A stretch of 46,047 bases of DNA from Candidatus Methylomirabilota bacterium (GTDB lineage Bacteria; Methylomirabilota; Methylomirabilia; Rokubacteriales; CSP1-6): the NCBI GenBank assembly GCA_035936835.1, contig DASYVT010000068.1:1-46047 (forward strand), given 5' to 3'. Of this stretch, positions 18,213 to 25,546 are shown piece after piece. The notes under the pieces are model-generated. The model made no database searches and was not told where the DNA came from. It saw only the letters and a list, made by a program, of their open reading frames with translations. The translations under genes were made by a program, and so were the position numbers. Positions within the stretch are counted from its first letter, which is position 1. Each line of letters starts with the position of its first letter.

Positions 18213-18905
18213 ATGACCGCATGGCCCTATCAGCTCAAGTCGGACCCGTATTCGAGCCATGCCGTCATCCTCCGCCGGCTGGGTCAGGGGCGGGGACGCC
18301 GGGCGCTCGACGTCGGGGCCGCCGACGGTTTTCTCTCCGAGCTCCTCACGCGTCAGGGCTGGCAAGTCAGCGCCCTCGAGCGCGACCCAGCCCAGGCTGC
18401 GAAGGCGCGCGGGAGATGCCACGAGGTGATCGTGGCCGACCTCGACCAGGCGGCGCCGCGGCTCCAGGGCACCTTCGACGCGATCGTCTACGGGGACGTG
18501 CTGGAGCATCTGAACGATCCGCTGCCCGTCCTGGTGGCGCTGAACCGGGCGCTTGCGGCCGACGGGCGGGTGATCGTGTCGGTGCCCAACGTGGCGCACC
18601 TCTGGGTCAGGCTGTCGCTCCTGCTCGGGCGCTGGGACTACGCGGACCGCGGCATCCTCGACCGCACGCACCTGCGCTTCTTCACCCGGCGGAGCTTCGG
18701 AGCGTTTCTCCGCGACGCCGGGCTCAGCGTGGAGGAGATGCTCGCCACGCCCGTGCCCCTGCCGCTCGTCGTCCCGCCTCGGCTCCACGGCCCGGTCCTC
18801 GACGCCGTGCACGCGCTCTCCGCCGGCGCCGCGCGGGCCTGGAAAGGCGGGCTCGCCTACCAGCTCGTCGCCGTGTGCCGGCGGGCCTCGCCGGAAGCGC
18901 GATGA
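18213..18905 (+). CDS. Class I SAM-dependent methyltransferase
   Basis: A 230-residue methyltransferase. The SAM-binding motif LDVGAADGFLS is at 32-42, the acidic residue ending strand 2 in LERD, and motif II is in YGDVLEHLNDP near 95, typical of the UbiG/Methyltransf_11-23 type. The start ATG at 18213 follows the previous stop by ten bases; an earlier in-frame start would overlap the preceding gene. Its stop overlaps the glycosyltransferase start (ATGA). Context suggests methylation of a surface glycan or lipid-linked sugar. Confidence 0.85.
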   Translation: MTAWPYQLKSDPYSSHAVILRRLGQGRGRRALDVGAADGFLSELLTRQGWQVSALERDPAQAAKARGRCHEVIVADLDQAAPRLQGTFDAIVYGDVLEHLNDPLPVLVALNRALAADGRVIVSVPNVAHLWVRLSLLLGRWDYADRGILDRTHLRFFTRRSFGAFLRDAGLSVEEMLATPVPLPLVVPPRLHGPVLDAVHALSAGAARAWKGGLAYQLVAVCRRASPEAR

Positions 18906-19699
18906 CGATGCAGCCGAAGGTCGTGGTGGTCATGCCCGCGTACAACGCGGGGCGCACGCTCAAGCTGACCTACGAGGAGCTGCCCAAGGAGTCGGTCAAT
19001 CTGGTCATCCTGGTGGACGACGGCTCCAAGGACCAGACGCTCGAGATCGCGCGCGAGCTCGGGCTCGAGATCTTCGTCCACGACAGGAACTACGGCTACG
19101 GCGCCAACCAGAAGACCTGCTACACGGAGGCGCTCAAGGCCGGGGCGGACATCGTCGTCATGGTCCACCCCGACTACCAGTACGACCCGACGCTCGTGCC
19201 CAAGATGATCGAGCCCATCGTGAAGGGCGACGCCGACCTCGTGCTGGGCTCGCGGCTCAAGGGCGGGGGCTCGGCCATCGCGCAGGGGATGCCCTGGTGG
19301 AAGTACATCTCGAACCGCTTCCTCACGGAAGTCGAGAACGTCTCTTTCGGACTGGCGCTGTCCGAGTACCACACGGGCTACCGGGCCTTCAGCCGCGAGG
19401 TGCTCGAGGCCGTGAACTTCCGGATGAACTCGGACGGGTTTGTCTTCGACCAGGAGATCATCGCCCAGTGCGTGGCGGCGCGCTTCCGCATCGCGGAGAT
19501 CGTCGTGCCCGTGCGCTACTTCCCGGAAGCCTCGTCGGCCGGCTTCCTCGCCTCCTGCGGCTACGGGCTCAAGATCCTCTGGGTCGTGACGCGCTACCTG
19601 CTGGACCGCTTCGGGCTCAAGCGCTCACGGCGGCTGCAGACCTTGCGCGGGCGGTACAGCCGGCTCGGTCCGGGGGCCGGGACGTCGCCTCGAAGTTGA
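18902..19699 (+). CDS. Family 2 glycosyltransferase (DPM1-like)
   Basis: A 265-residue GT-A glycosyltransferase resembling dolichyl/polyprenyl-phosphate sugar transferases. MPAYNAGRTL at 11-20 and VDDGS at 38-42 form the nucleotide site, HPDYQYDP near 92 carries the metal-binding acidic residues, and GSRLKGGG and HTGYRAFS follow. No C-terminal membrane segments are present. It overlaps both neighbours (ATGA with the methyltransferase, TTGA with the DUF2079 gene). It probably makes a lipid-linked sugar that the next membrane protein uses. Confidence 0.88.
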   Translation: MTMQPKVVVVMPAYNAGRTLKLTYEELPKESVNLVILVDDGSKDQTLEIARELGLEIFVHDRNYGYGANQKTCYTEALKAGADIVVMVHPDYQYDPTLVPKMIEPIVKGDADLVLGSRLKGGGSAIAQGMPWWKYISNRFLTEVENVSFGLALSEYHTGYRAFSREVLEAVNFRMNSDGFVFDQEIIAQCVAARFRIAEIVVPVRYFPEASSAGFLASCGYGLKILWVVTRYLLDRFGLKRSRRLQTLRGRYSRLGPGAGTSPRS

Positions 19700-21249
19700 G
19701 ACTGCTCCGTATTCTCGACGCGGCCGCCGTCCTCTGCGGCCTGGCCGTCCTCTCCTCGTTCGTCTACTGGTGGTGGCGCCCCGAGGAGCTCTTCCTCGTG
19801 TTGCTGGGCGTGCTTGCCGTCAGATTCGTCGTTGGGCCGGTTCCGGTGCTGTCCCTTCGGCCCCGCCGGGTGGTCGCCGCCGGCATCGTCCTCTACGCGG
19901 CCCTCTTCTCCTTCATTACCGTCAGCCGGCACCTGACGCTCCAGACTCATGCGCTCGACCTCGGCTACTACGTCCAGCTGACCTGGAACCTTGCGCTCGG
20001 CGCCGGCCCCTACGTCAGCCTGCCCGAGATGCACGCGTGGGGCGATCACTTTTCGCCGATCCTGTACCTCCTGGTGCCGCTCTTCCGCGTGGCGCCCGGG
20101 GCGGTCGCGCTCCTGGTGTTCCAGTCGGCGGCGCTGGCGTTAGGGGCGCTCGCCGTGTTCGGGATCGCGGCACGTCGGCTGGGTGACGAGCGACCGGCGG
20201 CGGTGTTTGCCATTCTCTATCTCTTGAACCCGTCGCTTCAAAGCATCAACGTGCGCGACTTCCACACCGCCGCCCTCGCGATCCCGCTGCTCTTGGCGGC
20301 CATCTACTTCGCCGAGACCGAGCGGCCGTGGCTGTTCGCGGCCTCCGTGCTGCTCACGCTGGCGACCCGCGAGGATGCGGCGATTCCCGTGGTGGGCCTG
20401 GGGATCTGGCTCGCGCTGTCGAAGCGCCGCCGGCTCTGGGGCGCCGCCACCGCCGCCTGCGCCTTCGCGCTCCTGCTGGTGGACACGCGGTGGCTCATGC
20501 CCTACTTCCGCGGGGCGCCGTACCCTCATCTCGGACGCTACAGCCATCTCGGCTCCACCGTGCCCGAGATCGTGACGGCGCTGCTGCTGCATCCCTTCCG
20601 CGCGCTGGCGGGGCTCGTGACCGGAAAGCGGCTCGTCTATCTCGGGGCGCTCTTTGCTCCGCTGGCCTTTCTGCCTCTGCTGGCGCCAGGGCTGCTCCTC
20701 GGGCTGGCTCCTTCGCTCTTCGAGAACCTCCTGGGACAGGACGCGATCCTTTTCGACCACCGCACCCAGTACCAGTCCTTCGTGCTGCCGTTTCTCTCCG
20801 CGGCGGCCATAGCCGGCTACGACCGCGTGGCGTTGAGACGGCCGGGGCCGTGGCCGAAGGGGGTGCTGGTCGTCGCCCTGATGGCGAGCCTCGTGCTGTC
20901 GTCGAGGACCGTGAACAACTTGTCGGTTGACCGCTTCTGGCCGAAGCCCGAGCACCGTCACGCGTGGGAAGTGATCGCGCAGGTGCCGGCAAGCGCCGCG
21001 GTGTCGGCCCAGGACCGCTATGTCGCCCACCTGTCGCTGAGGCCTCTCGTCTTCGTATTCCCGGAGCGGCTGGACAAGGCCGATCATCTCCTCCTCAACG
21101 CGTCGAGCTATCCCTGGCGGAGCAATCCCGGCGTGACGATGAAGCGGGACGGGGACACGGTGGCCATCACGAACGGCGCGGGAGGACCCACGTACCGCTA
21201 CAGCGTGGCCGTCGAGAAGGGCCCGCACCTGCTCCTTCGGCGTCTGTAG
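19696..21249 (+). CDS. DUF2079 membrane protein (glycosyltransferase-C-like)
   Basis: A 517-residue polytopic membrane protein with roughly ten to eleven membrane segments and the DUF2079 core (LDLGYYVQLTWN, WGDHFSPILYLL, DFHTAALAIPL, TREDAAIPVVGLG). Such proteins look like GT-C sugar transferases acting at the outer face of the membrane. The TTG at 19696 overlaps the upstream stop (TTGA) and is the only start that gives the full first membrane helix; no strong ribosome binding site, so translation is probably coupled. It ends the methyltransferase-GT2-DUF2079 operon. Confidence 0.85.
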   Translation: MRLLRILDAAAVLCGLAVLSSFVYWWWRPEELFLVLLGVLAVRFVVGPVPVLSLRPRRVVAAGIVLYAALFSFITVSRHLTLQTHALDLGYYVQLTWNLALGAGPYVSLPEMHAWGDHFSPILYLLVPLFRVAPGAVALLVFQSAALALGALAVFGIAARRLGDERPAAVFAILYLLNPSLQSINVRDFHTAALAIPLLLAAIYFAETERPWLFAASVLLTLATREDAAIPVVGLGIWLALSKRRRLWGAATAACAFALLLVDTRWLMPYFRGAPYPHLGRYSHLGSTVPEIVTALLLHPFRALAGLVTGKRLVYLGALFAPLAFLPLLAPGLLLGLAPSLFENLLGQDAILFDHRTQYQSFVLPFLSAAAIAGYDRVALRRPGPWPKGVLVVALMASLVLSSRTVNNLSVDRFWPKPEHRHAWEVIAQVPASAAVSAQDRYVAHLSLRPLVFVFPERLDKADHLLLNASSYPWRSNPGVTMKRDGDTVAITNGAGGPTYRYSVAVEKGPHLLLRRL

Positions 21250-21259
21250 GCGCCTTTAG

Positions 21260-21299
21260 CCCTCTCCCTGTCGTCCCTCTCCCTATCATCCCTCTCCCT
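21260..21299. repeat. Three 15-bp tandem units between convergent genes
   Basis: The decamer CCCTCTCCCT occurs at 21260-21269, 21275-21284 and 21290-21299, spaced 15 bases apart. The last unit runs into the end of the minus-strand gene and encodes its PEGEG tail. Confidence 0.85.
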
Positions 21300-21711
21300 C
21301 GGGCTCACTCATGAGGATGTGGGAGGCGTGGTGGAGCACCATGCGCCAACGGGTGCCCCGCCGCTCGTAGACGTTGGTCGCCAGCACGGCGGTGACCGAG
21401 ATGTTGCCCTGCGACTGGGAGAGGATGTTCTCGGTGGCCGTCACCCAGGCGAGGCCGCCCTCGACCTGGATCTGGACGTCGGAGAGTGTGAAGCGCAGCT
21501 CGCGGCTGTCCTTGAAGATGGCGGCCCAGGATTGGCGCACGGTGTCCCAGCCGCTGAGCAGGCCCCAGCCCGGATGGACGCAGCGGACGTAGTCGGCGTG
21601 CAGCCACACCGCATCCATCGCGTCGAGATCCCGGCTTTCGATGGCGCGGTAGAAGCGCGCGTTCGTTTCCTCGATCTCGGTCGCTTCTTCTTCAGGCGTC
21701 AGCTCGGGCAT
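21286..21711 (-). CDS. NTF2-like / SnoaL-type protein
   Basis: A 141-residue NTF2-fold protein (DUF4440/SnoaL-like). The pattern NARFYRAIESRDLDAMDAVW at the start and the W..VL hydrophobic strand pattern ending GTRWRMVLHHAS are typical. Such proteins act as small-ligand enzymes or binding domains; no catalytic residues can be assigned. The start overlaps the upstream Rieske gene by 13 bases, so the two are coupled and probably act together. Confidence 0.82.
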   Translation of the reverse strand: MPELTPEEEATEIEETNARFYRAIESRDLDAMDAVWLHADYVRCVHPGWGLLSGWDTVRQSWAAIFKDSRELRFTLSDVQIQVEGGLAWVTATENILSQSQGNISVTAVLATNVYERRGTRWRMVLHHASHILMSEPEGEG

Positions 21712-22058
21712 CGCACCACCAGCGAGGACCCGTTCGCCTCCACGGGCAGGCGCTCGAGCTTCGCGCCGGGGCAGGGGCCCTCGACGCAGAGGCCGGTATG
21801 GCGCTCGAAGATGGCGCCGTGTGTCGAGCAGATGAGGTGGCGACCGTCCTCGGTGAGGAACTCGTTGGGCCAGAGGTCGAGCGGCGTGCCGGCGTGGGGA
21901 CAGCGGTTGACGTAGGCGTGGTAGACGCCGCCCGTATTAATGATGAAGGCCTCGACGGGCTTGCCGCACCGGAACAGGCGGAACTTCGCCGTCTGCCCGG
22001 GGGCGAGAGTGTCGGCGGCGCAGCTCCAGGCGCTGGGCTCCTCGGCGGCGGACTCCAC
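21699..22058 (-). CDS. Rieske [2Fe-2S] ferredoxin-like protein
   Basis: A 119-residue soluble Rieske protein. The cluster ligands are C53 and H55 in CPHAGTPLDL, and C77 and H80 in CSTHGAIF, a full C-x-H...C-x2-H set. No signal or membrane anchor is present, so it is of the ferredoxin or dioxygenase-component kind rather than bc1. The GTG start is preceded by TGgTAGAAC, close to the extended -10 pattern used elsewhere here. No oxygenase gene is adjacent in the window. Confidence 0.88.
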   Translation of the reverse strand: MESAAEEPSAWSCAADTLAPGQTAKFRLFRCGKPVEAFIINTGGVYHAYVNRCPHAGTPLDLWPNEFLTEDGRHLICSTHGAIFERHTGLCVEGPCPGAKLERLPVEANGSSLVVRCPS

Positions 22059-22100
22059 GGGTCGGTTCTACCAGAACAGTCGCGGCTCTTCAACGCGCGG

Positions 22101-22244
22101 CCCCGTTCCGGTACTGGGCCAAGTTGCGAGCCAGACGAGGCCCGAGGGAGCCAGTGACGCGAAACGTACGTGGGTGTACGTTGAGCGTCGCTGGCGACCG
22201 AGAACGAAGTATGGGGAAGCAAATTGGCCCAGTACCCCCGTTCC
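22101..22244. mobile_element. MITE-like palindromic element with 9-bp flanking direct repeat
   Basis: A 125-base palindrome (22111-22235) has terminal inverted repeats of about 17 bases (GTACTGGGCCAAGTTGC against its near-perfect complement) and an inner stem around TGTACGTTGAGCGTC. The nonamer CCCCGTTCC flanks it on both sides (22101-22109 and 22236-22244), as a target-site duplication would. The inner core is shared with the element at 25408-25534. It contains no gene and sits between the divergent Rieske and ABC genes. Confidence 0.65.
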
Positions 22245-22259
22245 CGGTCGCCGCCGGCA

Positions 22260-22268
22260 TGGTACGAT
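22260..22268 (+). promoter_or_regulatory. Extended -10 promoter (TGgTACGAT), probable leaderless start
   Basis: The motif ends nine bases before the ATG of the ABC ATPase gene, and lies just outside the palindromic element. No Shine-Dalgarno site is present. Confidence 0.5.
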
Positions 22269-22277
22269 TATCGGCCT

Positions 22278-23213
22278 ATGCTCGCCGTAGACGCAAAAGA
22301 TCTTACCAAGACGTTCCGGAGCGGCTGGTTCGGGCGCCGGCGCAAGGAGGCGCTCCGCGGCGCGAGCCTCCAGGTGCCGAGCGGGGCGATCTTTGGCCTG
22401 CTCGGGCCGAACGGCGCGGGCAAGACGACGCTGCTCTCGATCCTGGCGACCCTGCTCCTGCCGGACTCGGGTTCCGCGACCATACTCGGCCATGACGTGG
22501 TCCGGGAGGCGGGCGCCATACGCCGGCGGCTGAACATGGCGAGCGGCAACGCCTCCTTCGTATGGAGCCTGCGTCCGCCCGAGGTCCTGAGCTTCTACGG
22601 CGGCCTCTACGGTCTCTCGGGCCGCCGGCTGCGAATGAAGGTCGACCAGCTCATCGAGCAGTGCGAGCTCGGACCGTATGCCAAGACCGAGTACAACGCG
22701 CTCTCGACCGGGCTCAAACAGCGGCTGGCGATGGCCAAGGCGCTGCTCAACGATCCGGAGGTGCTGTTCCTCGACGAGCCGACGCTAGGTCTCGACCCTG
22801 ACGTCTCGATCCGCTTGCGCGCCCAGATCGCCGCGCTCCGGCGCGAGCGGGGCACGACGATCATCCTGACGACCCACTACATGCGGGAGGCCGAAGAGCT
22901 CTGCGACGAGATCGCATTCATCAAGGCGGGGCGCATCCTGGCGCAGGGTACGGCGGACGAGCTCAAGCGCCAGATCCGCATCGGCGACGTCATCTCGCTG
23001 CGGCTCGATCCCGCGGCGCCGCGCGGGTTGAGCAACCTGCCGGGCATTCTGCAAGTGCATCCGCGTGGCGAGCACATCGACTGCACGGTGGACGCCGTGG
23101 ACAAGCGGCTGCCCGAGATCCTCCGCTGGCTCCACGAGCAGGGGGTGCTGGTCCGCGACTGCCAGGTGCACGAGCCCGAGCTCGAGGAGGTCTTCGTTGA
23201 GCTCGCCCGCTGA
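22278..23213 (+). CDS. ABC-2 type exporter, ATP-binding protein
   Basis: A 311-residue ABC ATPase of the DrrA/CcmA-like (ABC-2) group. Walker A GPNGAGKTT is at 43-51, the signature is LSTGL (142-146, a variant of LSGGQ) and Walker B VLFLDE at 162-167 is followed by the D-loop; the switch histidine is in TTHYMREAEEL. A C-terminal DUF4162-like domain follows. The start at 22278 is chosen over an upstream in-frame codon that lies within the palindromic element. The permease gene follows with a 17-base overlap. Substrate unknown. Confidence 0.9.
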   Translation: MLAVDAKDLTKTFRSGWFGRRRKEALRGASLQVPSGAIFGLLGPNGAGKTTLLSILATLLLPDSGSATILGHDVVREAGAIRRRLNMASGNASFVWSLRPPEVLSFYGGLYGLSGRRLRMKVDQLIEQCELGPYAKTEYNALSTGLKQRLAMAKALLNDPEVLFLDEPTLGLDPDVSIRLRAQIAALRRERGTTIILTTHYMREAEELCDEIAFIKAGRILAQGTADELKRQIRIGDVISLRLDPAAPRGLSNLPGILQVHPRGEHIDCTVDAVDKRLPEILRWLHEQGVLVRDCQVHEPELEEVFVELAR

Positions 23214-24033
23214 CGTGGTGGTGAGGGAGCGCGTGCCGGAGACCTGGTTCGTCGAGGTGGTGCGGACCTGGGCCTTCGCCCACCGCAACGTCATCATGGC
23301 CAGGCGGAACGTCTTCTTCGTCTTCGAGCTGACGTTCTGGCCTGGCGTGGCCATGCTCTCACACGGTCTCCTGACGCGCTTCCTGGCGCTCGACGCGAAG
23401 ATGACGGCCTTCATTCTCGTCGGCACGGTGGCGCTCTCGACCGTGCAGGTCTGCCAGCTCGACGTCGCCTACGCGGTCCTCTTCGACATCTGGTCCAAGT
23501 CCATGAAGCACCAGTTCCTCGCGCCCATCGGCATCCGCCACATGGCGGTGGGGTCGTGGCTGGTGGGCGTGGCTCGCGGCGTGACGGTCTTCGCGCTGAT
23601 GGCCGTGATCGGCTCCTGGGCCTTCGGCTTCGACTTCGTGGGCGCCGGGCCGGGCTCGCTCGCGCTCTTCCTCTTGGGCTGCTGTCTCTGCTCGCTGATC
23701 ATCGGACTCTTCGTCTGTAGCCTGGTCCTGCTCTTCGGGACGCGCGCCGAGACCTCGGCCTGGGCGGCGGTGAACTTCACGGTCATGTTCTCGGGCATCT
23801 ACTACCCGGTCTCCGTGCTGCCCGTCTGGGCGCAGGCTGTCGCCGCGGGCATACCGCTGACCTATTTCCTCGACGCCTTCCGCCAGGGCTACGGCTTCGA
23901 GGCGCAGTTCACCCATGCCTGGCTCAAGGGCTTTCTGCTGACCGGCTTCTACGTCGTGCTCGCGCACTGGGCGCTGGCCTCGGCCATCACCCGCGCGCGG
24001 CGCACCGGGCTTCTCCTCAAACTCTCGGAGTGA
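23197..24033 (+). CDS. ABC-2 type exporter, permease
   Basis: A 278-residue membrane protein with six membrane segments and the ABC-2 conserved region near the end (NFTVMFSGIYYPVSVLP). The TTG at 23197 is preferred because a strong GAGGAGG sits six bases upstream; a GTG at 23215 is an alternative that would avoid overlap with the ATPase gene. It partners the preceding ATPase to form a complete exporter. Confidence 0.85.
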   Translation: MSSPADVVVRERVPETWFVEVVRTWAFAHRNVIMARRNVFFVFELTFWPGVAMLSHGLLTRFLALDAKMTAFILVGTVALSTVQVCQLDVAYAVLFDIWSKSMKHQFLAPIGIRHMAVGSWLVGVARGVTVFALMAVIGSWAFGFDFVGAGPGSLALFLLGCCLCSLIIGLFVCSLVLLFGTRAETSAWAAVNFTVMFSGIYYPVSVLPVWAQAVAAGIPLTYFLDAFRQGYGFEAQFTHAWLKGFLLTGFYVVLAHWALASAITRARRTGLLLKLSE

Positions 24034-24037
24034 CGCC

Positions 24038-24709
24038 ATGACCGAACCCGCGCAGGCCATACGACTGGAGTTCCCGCGCCCCGATTCCGAGATCGTGAAG
24101 GGCTTCCAGGGGCTCGCGACCACGGCGATCTCGGACATCATCGATCTCGGGTGCGTGATGCGCTACGCCATCCACCCGCTCTGGCCCGACATGCCGCGCA
24201 TCGCGGGGCCGGCCTTCACGGTACGGACGGCGCACCATGACAACCTCATGCTCCACGCGGCCATCTACCGAGCGGAGCCGGGCGACGTGATCGTGGTGGA
24301 GGCGGGGGACGATTCGCTGGCGGTCGCCGGCGGGAACGTCTGCGCCATTGCGCAGAAGCGCGGCGTCGCCGGCTTCATCGTGGACGGCGTCATCCGCGAC
24401 ATCGGGGAAAGTCGCGCCAACGGCTTCCCGCTCTTCGCCCGTGGGCGCTCGCCCATTCCGGCCGCGAAGGAGGGGCCCGGCGAGATCAACCACCCGATTC
24501 GCTGCGGCGGGGTTGTGGTCCATCCGGGCGACATCGTCGTCGCCGACGATGAAGGCATCGTCGTGGTGCCGCTCGCCAGGGCGCCGGAGGTGCTGAAGAA
24601 AGCGCAGGCCAAGGGCGAGGCCGACTCCAAGCTGAGCCTCGACGCCTGGGAGAAGAACCATCGCGCCAAGGTGGACGCCACGCTCAAGGCCAAGGGGTAT
24701 CTCGGCTAG
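24038..24709 (+). CDS. RraA-like / HMG aldolase family protein
   Basis: A 223-residue protein of the RraA/4-hydroxy-4-methyl-2-oxoglutarate aldolase family. It carries the N-terminal TTAISDIID, the loop GGNVCAIAQKRGVAGFIVDGVIRD (residues ~88-111 with the Arg-Asp metal/substrate pair) and DDEGIVVVP. These features fit the aldolase branch, with pyruvate-enolate chemistry, better than the RNase E inhibitor. A C-terminal tail of ~30 charged residues follows. It begins four bases after the permease stop. Confidence 0.8.
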   Translation: MTEPAQAIRLEFPRPDSEIVKGFQGLATTAISDIIDLGCVMRYAIHPLWPDMPRIAGPAFTVRTAHHDNLMLHAAIYRAEPGDVIVVEAGDDSLAVAGGNVCAIAQKRGVAGFIVDGVIRDIGESRANGFPLFARGRSPIPAAKEGPGEINHPIRCGGVVVHPGDIVVADDEGIVVVPLARAPEVLKKAQAKGEADSKLSLDAWEKNHRAKVDATLKAKGYLG

Positions 24710-25408
24710 ATGGACTCGAGCCTGGGCGCGATCGCGCTGGGCTTCGTCTTCGGGCTTCAGCACGCCACCGACGCCGACCACGTCGTGGCGGTGGCGAGCA
24801 TCGTGAGCCGGACGGGCCGCTTCGCCTCGGGCGCGCTCGTCGGCGCCTTCTGGGGGCTCGGCCACACGGTCACCATCGCCGCGGCCGGGATGGCCATCGT
24901 GCTCTTCAACGTGACAGTGACCCCGAGGGCCGGGCTGTCGATGGAGCTCGCTGTGGCCTTCATGTTGATGGCGCTGGGCGTGGCCCGGATCGTGAGGCTG
25001 ATGCGTGACCGGGATGAGAGGCCGGGGCAGTCGGCGGACGGGCACGGGCACGGCGCGCCGGGGTTCTGGTTGGTGCTCCGGACCTTGGGGCCGGCGCAGG
25101 CAGCCCGCTCGACTCTCACGGGCCTCGTCCACGGCCTGGCGGGGAGCGCCGCTGTCGCGCTGCTGGTGCTCTCGACGGTGCGGAGCCCCTATGCGGCCGT
25201 GGTGTACCTGCTCGTGTTTGGGCTGGGGACCATCGCCGGCATGACCGCGATCACCGCGCTCCTCTCGGTGCCGTTCACGGCGCGCCTGCCCATCCTGTTT
25301 CGCTTCCGCCGCGCGCTCGCCTTGGGGACGGGCCTGCTCTCGCTCGGATTCGGGCTCTACCTCGCCGTCCACATCGGCTTCGTGGACGGGCTCCTGCTCG
25401 GCCGCTAG
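24710..25408 (+). CDS. NicO/HoxN-like nickel-cobalt (or other) transporter
   Basis: A 232-residue membrane protein with about six helices. The metal-selectivity motif HATDADH (residues 19-25) is in helix 1, LGHTVT near 47 gives the second conserved segment, and a His-rich loop (DGHGHG) lies in the middle. These are marks of the UreH/NicO nickel-cobalt transporters. It starts on the base after the RraA-like stop. No urease, hydrogenase or cobalamin operon is nearby, so the metal is not certain. Confidence 0.8.
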   Translation: MDSSLGAIALGFVFGLQHATDADHVVAVASIVSRTGRFASGALVGAFWGLGHTVTIAAAGMAIVLFNVTVTPRAGLSMELAVAFMLMALGVARIVRLMRDRDERPGQSADGHGHGAPGFWLVLRTLGPAQAARSTLTGLVHGLAGSAAVALLVLSTVRSPYAAVVYLLVFGLGTIAGMTAITALLSVPFTARLPILFRFRRALALGTGLLSLGFGLYLAVHIGFVDGLLLGR

Positions 25409-25534
25409 CAGGCCGGCGAGAAGTGTCCAGATGCGAGGCGGCGCCCGAAGGGCCGCACGCGAGGCGTACTCCTGTACGTTGAGCGTGCGGCCGAGGGCGC
25501 CAACGAAGCAGATGGGCCCTTATCGGCGGCCTGC
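25408..25534. repeat. 127-bp long palindromic repeat between convergent genes
   Basis: The whole interval folds on itself: outer arms GCAGGCCG.../...CGGCCTGC, a middle section (GGCGCCC) and an inner stem around GTACGTTGAGCGTGCGGC with a short loop. It begins on the last base of the NicO-like gene and ends 12 bases before the end of the convergent tldE-like gene. It shares the inner core (TGTACGTTGAGCGT and ACGAAG) with the element at 22111-22235. It may serve as a two-way transcription terminator, though there is no T-run. Confidence 0.75.
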
Positions 25535-25546
25535 GGGCGGCGGCCG

